NCBI RefSeq assembly: GCF_000745835.1
Contig: NZ_JQKB01000017.1
Coordinates: forward strand, 1 to 64,000
DNA: 64,000 nt
DNA from: Belnapia moabensis DSM 16746
Lineage (GTDB): Bacteria > Pseudomonadota > Alphaproteobacteria > Acetobacterales > Acetobacteraceae
Direction of reading: 5' to 3'
Of this stretch, positions 57,486 to 64,000 are shown one piece after another (position 1 is the first letter of the stretch; every line of letters starts with the position of its first letter). The translations under genes were made by a program, and so were the position numbers. A model generated the notes under the pieces. It did no database searches. It was not told where the DNA came from and was given only the letters and a program-made list of their open reading frames with translations.

Positions 57486-59027
57486 ATGGCCGTCGAGATC
57501 ACCATCGCGCGCCCCGAGCTGCTGCAGGTCGCCGACGCCGTCGCCCGCGAGAAGATGATCGAGCGCGAGGAAGTGCTCGAGGCGATGGAGGAGGCCATCC
57601 AGAAGGCCGGCCGCGCCAAGTACGGGCACGAGAAGGACATCCGCGCCGTCATCGACCGCAAGAATGGCGAGGTCCGCCTCTCCCGCTGGACCGAGGTCGT
57701 CGACCAGGAGCCGGTCGAGAACGAGGCGACGCAGATCCCGCTCCGCATCGCCCAGAAGATCAAGCCCGGCATCCAGGCCGGCGAGTTCATCATCGACCCG
57801 CTGCCGCCGATCGACTTCGGCCGGGTCAACGCCCAGTCCGCCAAGCAGGTCATCGTCCAGCGCGTGCGCGAGGTCGAGCGGCGCAAGCAGTTCGACGAGT
57901 ACAAGGACCGCGTCGGCGAGATCATCAACGGCACGGTGAAGCGCACCGAGTACGGCAACCTCATGGTCGATCTCGGCCGCGCCGAGGCCCTGCTCCGCCG
58001 CGACGAGACCATCCCCCGCGAGGCCTTCAAGAACGGCGACCGCGTGCGGGCCTATATCTACGACGTGCGCGAGGAGCCGCGCGGCCCGCAGATCTTCCTG
58101 AGCCGCACCCATCCCGGCTTCCTGGCCAAGCTCTTCGCCCAGGAAGTCCCCGAGATCTACGACGGCATCATCGAAATCCGCGCCGTCGCCCGCGATCCCG
58201 GCAGCCGCGCCAAGATGGCCGTCATCAGCCGCGACAGCAGCATCGACCCCGTCGGCGCCTGCGTCGGCATGCGCGGCAGCCGCGTCCAGGCGGTGGTGCA
58301 GGAGCTGCAGGGCGAGAAGATCGACATCATCCCCTGGTCCGGCGACAACGCCACCTTCGTCGTCAACGCCCTCGCCCCCGCTGAGGTCACCAAGGTCGTC
58401 CTCGACGACGAGGCACGGCGGGTTGAAGTCGTCGTCCCCGATGACCAATTGTCCCTTGCCATCGGGCGTCGTGGCCAGAATGTCCGCCTCGCCTCGCAGC
58501 TCACCCGCTGGGACATCGACATCCTGACCGAGGCCGAGGAATCGGAACGCCGGCAGGAGGAATTCCGCAAGCGCTCCGGCCTCTTCGTCGAGGCGCTGGA
58601 CGTGGACGATGTCATCGCCGGGCTGCTGGTGACCGAGGGTTTCACCTCGGTCGAGGACATCATCTCGGTCGAGGACGAAGAACTGGCGGGCATCGAGGGC
58701 TTCGACGAGAGCGTCGCCGCGGAGCTGAAGCGCCGCGCCGAATCCTGGCTCGAGCGCCGTGACGTGGAACTGGACGAGAAGCGCCGCGGGCTCGGTGTCG
58801 AGGATGCGGTCGCCGAGATCGGCGGCTTCAACCCGACCCAGCTGGTGGCGCTCGGCGAGAAGGGTGTGAAGACGCTGGACGACCTGGCCGACCTTGCTTC
58901 CGACGAGCTGATCGAGATCGTCGGCGCCGACGCCATGGACGAGGAGACGGCCAACGCCGTCATCATGGCGGCGCGCGAACACTGGTTCGCCGAGGACGGC
59001 GCGAATGCAGACGGCCCCCCAGCATGA
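57486..59027 (+). CDS. nusA: Transcription elongation factor NusA
   Basis: This 513-residue factor has the N-terminal RNAP-binding domain (about 1-130), S1 domain (about 135-200, [21 protein letters not shown]), KH domains ([26 protein letters not shown], then [10 protein letters not shown]) and C-terminal helix-hairpin-helix acidic repeats typical of alphaproteobacteria. It acts in pausing, termination and antitermination and may act on its own leader. It overlaps ylxR by 23 bases. Confidence 0.97.
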   Translation: MAVEITIARPELLQVADAVAREKMIEREEVLEAMEEAIQKAGRAKYGHEKDIRAVIDRKNGEVRLSRWTEVVDQEPVENEATQIPLRIAQKIKPGIQAGEFIIDPLPPIDFGRVNAQSAKQVIVQRVREVERRKQFDEYKDRVGEIINGTVKRTEYGNLMVDLGRAEALLRRDETIPREAFKNGDRVRAYIYDVREEPRGPQIFLSRTHPGFLAKLFAQEVPEIYDGIIEIRAVARDPGSRAKMAVISRDSSIDPVGACVGMRGSRVQAVVQELQGEKIDIIPWSGDNATFVVNALAPAEVTKVVLDDEARRVEVVVPDDQLSLAIGRRGQNVRLASQLTRWDIDILTEAEESERRQEEFRKRSGLFVEALDVDDVIAGLLVTEGFTSVEDIISVEDEELAGIEGFDESVAAELKRRAESWLERRDVELDEKRRGLGVEDAVAEIGGFNPTQLVALGEKGVKTLDDLADLASDELIEIVGADAMDEETANAVIMAAREHWFAEDGANADGPPA

Positions 59028-59667
59028 ACCGGCGGTAGCCGGTGAGGCGGAAGAGGCCGAGCGTGGCCCACTCCGCCGCTGCATCGTCACGCGGGAGAGC
59101 CTGCCGAAGGAGCGGATGATCCGCTTCGTCCTCGGGCCAGATCGCGAATTGGTCCCCGATCTCGCCGGCAAGCTGCCGGGGCGGGGAATGTGGTTGTCGG
59201 CCAAGGCCGATGTGTTAGAACGCGCCCTGACGCGCGGCGCCTTCTCCAGGGCGGCTCGCGGCACCGTGAACCCGCCCCCTGACCTTCGCGCGCGGATCGA
59301 AGACGGCCTCAGGCGCCGCCTCCGCGATCTCGTCGGTTTCGCCCGTCGTGGCGGCCAGGCCATCTGCGGCCGGGACTCGGTGCGGGAATGGATGCGGTCC
59401 GGCAAGGCCGGGCTGTTGGTGGAAGCCTCCGACGGCAGCCCAAGGGAACGGGCCAGGCATGTCGGCGGGTTCGGGCTGCCGGTCGTGGCGCCATTGCCGG
59501 CCGATATGCTCGGCGGCATCTTCGGCCGGGACCAGGCCGTCCATGTGGCCATCGCGCCGGGACGGTTGGCCGAGGCCATCGAGGTGGAAGCCGTACGGCT
59601 CGCCGGCATCGCCGGCGCCCCGGCGGAACAGGGAATTTCCCGGCGCGAACCCTCGCGTCGGCAGTGA
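59005..59667 (+). CDS. YlxR (DUF448)/L7Ae-like RNA-binding protein
   Basis: This 220-residue protein has a YlxR domain (about 22-95, [41 protein letters not shown]) and an L7Ae-type RNA-binding half (about 100-190, [22 protein letters not shown]). The YlxR-L7Ae fusion is the usual alphaproteobacterial form between nusA and infB. It overlaps nusA by 23 bases and ends ten bases before infB. Confidence 0.92.
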   Translation: MQTAPQHEPAVAGEAEEAERGPLRRCIVTRESLPKERMIRFVLGPDRELVPDLAGKLPGRGMWLSAKADVLERALTRGAFSRAARGTVNPPPDLRARIEDGLRRRLRDLVGFARRGGQAICGRDSVREWMRSGKAGLLVEASDGSPRERARHVGGFGLPVVAPLPADMLGGIFGRDQAVHVAIAPGRLAEAIEVEAVRLAGIAGAPAEQGISRREPSRRQ

Positions 59668-59677
59668 ACGGACGGCA

Positions 59678-62506
59678 ATGACGTCAGACGGATCGGGTTC
59701 GGATCAGCGCATGAGTGACCAGAACGACCAGGATGCGGCGAAGAGCAGGCTGAGCCTCCGGCCGGCCGGTGGCCGCCTGGAACTGGGCAAGACGGTGGAT
59801 GCGGGCAGCGTCCGCCAGAGCTTCAGCCATGGCCGCAGCAAGACCGTCCAGGTCGAGGTTGTGAAGAAGCGCGTGGTCACGCCGGGCACCCGCCCGGCCG
59901 CCCCCACGCCGCAGGCCAGCCCCGCCGCGCCCGCCGGCAACCGCCCCGCGGGCGGCTCCGGCAACCGCCCGCCCGGCGGCCAGCGTCCCGCCTCCGCCTC
60001 CGCCGGCGGCCGCCCCCTCACCCAGGCCGAGCTGGCCACCCGCCAGCGCGTGCTGGAGGAGCAGCGCCGCCTCGAGGCCCAGCGCCAGCGCGAGGAGCGC
60101 GAGCGCCAGGCCCTCATGGTCCGCTCCGCCGCCGAGGAGGCCCGCCGCCGCGAGGAGGAGGAGCGCCGCCAGGCCGAGGAAGAGGCCATCCGCGCCGCCG
60201 AGGAAGCCCGCCTCCGCGAGGAGGAGGAGCGCCGCCAGGCCGAGGAGGCCCGCAAGGCCGCCATCGCCGCCGCCGTCGCCCCGAAGCAGCCCGCCGTTGA
60301 GGACGAGCCCCCGGCCGCTCCGGCGCCCGCCGCCGCCGCGCCCGCCCCGGCTCAGCCGGCCGCCCCCGTGGCGAAGCCCTCGCTGACCCCGGCACAGATC
60401 GCCGCTGCCCGTCGCCCCGCCGGCACCGCCCCGGGCGCGCCCGGCGGCGCCGCCTCGCCGGCTGCCAAGCTCTCGCTCCGCGCCCGCACCGCCGAGGAGG
60501 AGGACGAGGCGCGCCGCGCCGCCGCCCGCCGCCCGGGCGGCATCGTCGCCCCGGCCAAGAAGCCCGCGCTCGCCGCGGTGAAGAAGAGCCTCGGCGGCGC
60601 CGACCGCCGCGGCGGCCGCATCGACGTCCAGGCCGCGATCGAGGGCGAGGACGACCGCAGCCGCTCCATCGCCAGCATGCGCCGCGCCCGCGAGCGGGAG
60701 CGCCGCCAGCAGGAGCTCGCCCGCCTCCGCGCCGGCACAGAGCGGGTGGTGCGCGACGTGGTCCTGCCCGAGACCATCACCGTCCAGGAGCTTGCCAACC
60801 GCATGGCCGCCCGTGGCGGCGAGGTGGTGAAGGCGCTGTTCCGCATGGGCGTCATGGCGACGCTGACCCAGAGCATCGACGCCGACACCGCCGAGCTGGT
60901 GGTGCAGGAGTTCGGCCACCGGGTGAAGCGCGTCAGCGAGAGCGACGTGGAGCTCGGCATCGAGGGCGCGACCGATGTGGATGCGGACCTGCAGCCGCGC
61001 CCGCCCGTCGTCACCATCATGGGCCATGTCGACCACGGCAAGACCAGCCTGCTCGACGCGCTCCGCAAGGCCGATGTCGCCGCCCACGAGGCCGGCGGCA
61101 TCACCCAGCATATCGGCGCCTACCAGGTGACGGTGCCGGACGGCTCCCGCGTCACCTTCATCGACACGCCGGGCCACGCCGCCTTCACCGCCATGCGCTC
61201 GCGCGGCGCCTCCGTCACGGACATGGTCGTGCTGGTCGTCGCGGCGGATGACGGCGTGATGCCGCAGACCATCGAGGCGATCAACCACGCCAAGGCGGCG
61301 AATGTCCCGATCATCGTCGCCATCAACAAGATCGACAAGCCGGGCGTCCGCCCCGAGCGCGTGCGGCAGGAGCTGCTGCAGCACGAGATCGTGGTGGAGT
61401 CCCTCGGCGGCGAGACCCAGGAGATCGAGGTCTCGGCCACGCAGAAGCTGAACCTCGACAAGCTGCTCGAGGCCATCACCCTGCAGGCCGAGCTGCTCGA
61501 CCTCCGCGCCAACCCGAACCGCGCGGCCGAGGGCACGGTGATCGAAAGCCGCCTCGACCGCGGCCGCGGCCCGGTGGCGACCGTGCTGGTCCAGAAGGGC
61601 ACGCTGCACACCGGCGACATCGTGGTCGCCGGCTCCGAATGGGGCCGCGTCCGCGCCATGCTCGACGACAAGGCCCGCCAGCTGAAGGAGGCCGGCCCCA
61701 GCCTGCCGATTGAGATTCTCGGCCTCGGCGGCGTGCCGACCGCCGGCGAGCCCTTCGTCGCGGTCGAGGACGAGACCAAGGCGCGCGAGATCTCCGAGTT
61801 CCGCCAGCGCAAGCTGCGCGAGAAGTCCTCGGCGGCGGCGACGGCCGGGCGCGGCACGCTGGCCGAGATGCTGGCCCGTGTGCAGCTCGGCGAGCAGAAG
61901 GAAGTCGCCGTCGTCGTCAAGGCCGATGTCCAGGGCTCGGCGGAGGCGATCGGCGTCACCCTCGGCCGGCTCGGCAACGAGGAGGTGCGCGTCCGCGTGC
62001 TGCACTCGGCGGTCGGCCAGATCACCGAGAGCGACATCCAGCTCGCCAAGGCCTCCGGCGCCGTGGTCGTCGCCTTCAACGTCCGCGCCACCACCCAGGC
62101 GCGGGAGATGGCGCAGCGCGACGGCGTCGACATCCGCTACTACTCGATCATCTACGAGGTCTCGGACGACATCGAGAAGCTGTACAAGGGCAAGCTGGCC
62201 CCGGTGCAGCGCGAGAAGTTCCTCGGCTACGCGCAGATCCTCCAGGTCTTCGAGGTCAAGCGCATCGGCAACGTGGCCGGCTGCCGCGTGACCGAGGGCG
62301 TGGTGAAGCGCGGCTGCGGCGTCCGCCTGCTGCGCGACGGCGTCGTCATCCACCAGGGCGAGCTGTCCACGCTCCGCCGCTTCAAGGATGATGTCCGCGA
62401 GGTCACCAACGGCTACGAGTGCGGCATGAGCTTCGCCAACTACAACGACATCCGCGTTGGCGACCAGATCGAGTGCTACGAGACGGAGATGGTCGCCGCC
62501 ACCTAA
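59678..62506 (+). CDS. infB: Translation initiation factor IF-2
   Basis: This 942-residue GTPase positions fMet-tRNA on the 30S subunit. Residues about 1-420 are long, Ala/Pro/Arg/Glu-rich and partly coiled (repeated [11 protein letters not shown]), the usual alphaproteobacterial N-terminus. The GTP-binding domain has [16 protein letters not shown] and NKID. C-terminal domains follow and end at MVAAT. The start ATG 59678 has GGACGG upstream; an alternative at 59711 is 11 residues shorter. Confidence 0.97.
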   Translation: MTSDGSGSDQRMSDQNDQDAAKSRLSLRPAGGRLELGKTVDAGSVRQSFSHGRSKTVQVEVVKKRVVTPGTRPAAPTPQASPAAPAGNRPAGGSGNRPPGGQRPASASAGGRPLTQAELATRQRVLEEQRRLEAQRQREERERQALMVRSAAEEARRREEEERRQAEEEAIRAAEEARLREEEERRQAEEARKAAIAAAVAPKQPAVEDEPPAAPAPAAAAPAPAQPAAPVAKPSLTPAQIAAARRPAGTAPGAPGGAASPAAKLSLRARTAEEEDEARRAAARRPGGIVAPAKKPALAAVKKSLGGADRRGGRIDVQAAIEGEDDRSRSIASMRRARERERRQQELARLRAGTERVVRDVVLPETITVQELANRMAARGGEVVKALFRMGVMATLTQSIDADTAELVVQEFGHRVKRVSESDVELGIEGATDVDADLQPRPPVVTIMGHVDHGKTSLLDALRKADVAAHEAGGITQHIGAYQVTVPDGSRVTFIDTPGHAAFTAMRSRGASVTDMVVLVVAADDGVMPQTIEAINHAKAANVPIIVAINKIDKPGVRPERVRQELLQHEIVVESLGGETQEIEVSATQKLNLDKLLEAITLQAELLDLRANPNRAAEGTVIESRLDRGRGPVATVLVQKGTLHTGDIVVAGSEWGRVRAMLDDKARQLKEAGPSLPIEILGLGGVPTAGEPFVAVEDETKAREISEFRQRKLREKSSAAATAGRGTLAEMLARVQLGEQKEVAVVVKADVQGSAEAIGVTLGRLGNEEVRVRVLHSAVGQITESDIQLAKASGAVVVAFNVRATTQAREMAQRDGVDIRYYSIIYEVSDDIEKLYKGKLAPVQREKFLGYAQILQVFEVKRIGNVAGCRVTEGVVKRGCGVRLLRDGVVIHQGELSTLRRFKDDVREVTNGYECGMSFANYNDIRVGDQIECYETEMVAAT

Positions 62507-62598
62507 GGCGCCGCCTCCACCCATTCCGGGGGCGCGGCGCCGCAGGGTGCCGCGCCCCTTCGCTTTTTCAACGGGTTCAAGCCCCTTCGAGGACGCCT

Positions 62599-63012
62599 AT
62601 GCCCAAGCATTCCGCCGGCCCCGCCGCCGGCCCCTCCCAGCGCCAGCTGCGCGTCGCGGAGGAGGTTCGCCACGCCCTCTCCACCGTCTTCGCCCGCGCC
62701 GAGTTCCGCGACCCGGACCTTGTCGGCCTGCATGTGACGGTGACGGAGGTCCGCGCCTCCCCCGACCTCAAGCACATGACCGCCTTCGTCAGCGGCCTCG
62801 GACGCGAGCTGCCGGAGGCGCAGATGCGCGCCCTCCGCCGCGTCGCCCCCTGGCTCCGCACCCAGGTGGCGAAGTCGGTCCGCCTGCGCAGCGCGCCCGA
62901 CCTGCATTTCCAGCAGGACACTGCGCTCGACTACGCCATGCAGATCGACCGCGCGCTCCGCCAACCCGAGGTCGCCCGCGACCTCGCCCCGAAGCCGGAC
63001 GACGAGGCGTGA
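62599..63012 (+). CDS. rbfA: Ribosome-binding factor A
   Basis: This 137-residue cold-shock and maturation factor binds the 30S subunit. The KH-like core has RQLRVAEEVRHALSTVFARAEFRDPDLVGLHVTVTEVRASPDLKHMTAFVSGL, typical of RbfA. The start ATG 62599 begins MPKHSAGP. It is followed by the thioesterase through GTGA overlap. Confidence 0.93.
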   Translation: MPKHSAGPAAGPSQRQLRVAEEVRHALSTVFARAEFRDPDLVGLHVTVTEVRASPDLKHMTAFVSGLGRELPEAQMRALRRVAPWLRTQVAKSVRLRSAPDLHFQQDTALDYAMQIDRALRQPEVARDLAPKPDDEA

Positions 63013-63386
63013 GCGGCACCCTGCCCTCGGGCGAGCCGCGCATCCGCACCATCGCCATGCCGGCCGACACCAACCCGGCCGGCGACATCTTCGGCGGCTG
63101 GCTGATGTCGCAGATGGACCTCGCCGCCGGCCGCCGCACCCATGGCCGCTGCGCCACCGTCGCGGTGGAGGCGATGAGCTTCCATGCCCCGGTCCAGGTC
63201 GGCGACGAGGTCAGCCTCTATGCCGATGTCATCTCGACCGGCCGCACCTCGCTCCGCATCCAGGTCGAGGCTTGGCGCCGCAGCCAGGTCACGGAAGAGA
63301 GCGTCCGCGTCACCTCCGCCGTCTTCACCTTCGTCGCGCTCGATGCCACTGGCCGGCCGCGTCCCGTCCCTCCCGAGGCCCGCTAG
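63009..63386 (+). CDS. YciA-type acyl-CoA thioesterase
   Basis: This 125-residue hotdog-fold protein begins with GTG overlapping rbfA by four bases. The phrase MPADTNPAGDIFGGWLMSQMDLAAG is the YciA/acyl-CoA hydrolase signature, with the catalytic Asp/Asn region, and the RVTSAVFTFVALD segment is typical. It likely hydrolyses short or medium acyl-CoA. Its stop is immediately followed by the truB start, so it is inserted in a translation operon. Confidence 0.9.
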   Translation: MSGTLPSGEPRIRTIAMPADTNPAGDIFGGWLMSQMDLAAGRRTHGRCATVAVEAMSFHAPVQVGDEVSLYADVISTGRTSLRIQVEAWRRSQVTEESVRVTSAVFTFVALDATGRPRPVPPEAR

Positions 63387-64000
63387 ATGTCCAACGGCAA
63401 GCCCCGCCACCACCGCCACCGCAAGCCGAAGGGCCAGGTGATCGACGGTTGGCTGATCGTCGACAAGCCCTCCGGCATCGGCTCCACCGATGTCGTCGCC
63501 AAGGTCAAGCGCGCCTTCGACGCGCAGAAATGCGGCCATGGCGGCACGCTCGACCCGCTGGCCACCGGCGTGCTGCCCATCGCCCTCGGCACCGCGACCA
63601 AGACCGTCCCTTATGTGATGGACGGCACCAAGTCCTACCGCTTCACGCTGCGCTTCGGCGACCTGCGCGACACCGACGACGCCGACGGCAAGACGATCGA
63701 GACCTCCGACGCCCGCCCGACCGACGAGGCCATCCGCGCCGCCCTCCCGGCCTTCATCGGCGACATCATGCAGATCCCGCCGATCTACTCGGCGATCAAG
63801 CTCGGCGGCGAGCGTGCCTACGACCTCGCCCGCGAGGGCCAGATCGTGGAACTCCAGCCCCGCCCCGCCCGGGTGGACCGCTTCGAGCTGGAATCCCGCC
63901 CCGACGCCGACACCGCCATCTTCCTCGTCGAGAGCGGCAAGGGCGTCTACATGCGTTCCCTCGCCCGCGACCTGGCGCGCGCCGTCGGCACGGTTGGCCA
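63387..64000 (+). CDS. truB: tRNA pseudouridine synthase B, 3' end beyond window
   Basis: About 204 residues are visible from the ATG at 63387, right after the thioesterase stop. The catalytic Asp56 is in GGTLDPLATGVLP. Family segments DGWLIVDKPSGIGSTDVV, SYRFTLRFGDLRDTDD and IMQIPPIYSAIKLGGERAYDLAREG are present. The enzyme makes pseudouridine 55 in the T loop of most tRNAs. The window ends before the C-terminal PUA-like region. Confidence 0.96.
   Translation, partial: MSNGKPRHHRHRKPKGQVIDGWLIVDKPSGIGSTDVVAKVKRAFDAQKCGHGGTLDPLATGVLPIALGTATKTVPYVMDGTKSYRFTLRFGDLRDTDDADGKTIETSDARPTDEAIRAALPAFIGDIMQIPPIYSAIKLGGERAYDLAREGQIVELQPRPARVDRFELESRPDADTAIFLVESGKGVYMRSLARDLARAVGTVG

Noticed and set aside
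59684-62524. A 946-codon minus-strand frame opposite infB.
   Set aside because: It is the mirror of infB codons, rich in Leu/Asp/His/Gly, with no ribosome-binding site or motif.

Overview
The window is a stretch of a high-GC alphaproteobacterial chromosome. The gene content (MreBCD-RodA block, PhyR/NepR/EcfG stress system, orphan Bug-type solute receptors, PuuE, isc cluster, class II amidotransferase) and the strong G/C third-position preference suggest an Acetobacteraceae relative (Roseomonas-like). That assignment is inference; no rRNA is present.

Positions 1 to about 7,600 look accessory. They hold the edge of a transposase gene, a secreted trypsin-like protease, a VanZ-family membrane protein that starts beside a decayed ISAzo13-family transposase, a Tyr/Asn-rich PEP-CTERM protein behind a -24/-12 (sigma-54) promoter, a peptidoglycan-binding exported protein, and a small cluster of phage-like genes with a duplicated gene remnant. 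The block ends at a tRNA-Lys(CUU) gene whose 3' end faces it, the usual geometry of a tRNA-anchored island.

From 7,700 on the chromosome looks like a core backbone with short accessory insertions. 7.7-13.3 kb is the cell-shape operon mreB-mreC-mreD-mrdA-rodA (minus strand). 13.5-16.6 kb holds a small lipoprotein, an SbmA/YddA-type ABC exporter and an exported two-repeat protein coupled to a DUF1328 membrane peptide. 16.7-19.0 kb is the general stress response locus: phyR, two EcfG-type sigma factors and nepR. leuA follows, preceded by a leucine-rich leader peptide and alternative hairpins that look like an attenuator. 20.9-25.9 kb holds a 2-hydroxyacid dehydrogenase, a cupin, a Bug receptor, a PuuE-like deacetylase, hemD and a class II amidotransferase. 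25.9-29.0 kb is a complete osmoprotectant (YehZYXW/OpuC-type) ABC transporter. 29.0-32.3 kb is katG divergent from oxyR. 32.4-37.6 kb holds an acyl-CoA dehydrogenase, a phnD-phnE-phnC importer and a Cys-rich divergent phosphoesterase.

37.6-42.4 kb (minus) is an iron-sulfur/sulfur-transfer operon: iscR, two different cysteine desulfurases, ferredoxin, tenA, mnmA. 42.8-46.4 kb holds a hydrolase, a second Bug receptor and a DUF1593 protein with two nearly identical C-terminal modules. 46.6-52.3 kb holds a glutathione transferase, an Xre/RES toxin-antitoxin pair with a 15-bp-arm operator, then grpE-dnaK-dnaJ. 52.5-56.8 kb holds a PRC-barrel protein, dapB, metK, trmB and a SASA-type esterase. The window closes with the translation operon rimP-nusA-ylxR-infB-rbfA-thioesterase-truB (truB cut by the window edge), driven by a strong sigma-70 promoter inside the upstream gene and an intrinsic terminator-like leader that abuts the rimP start.

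Most operons are tightly packed with ATGA, GTGA or TGATG overlaps, and these overlaps decided many start codons. All function calls rest on motif recognition; no database search was possible.
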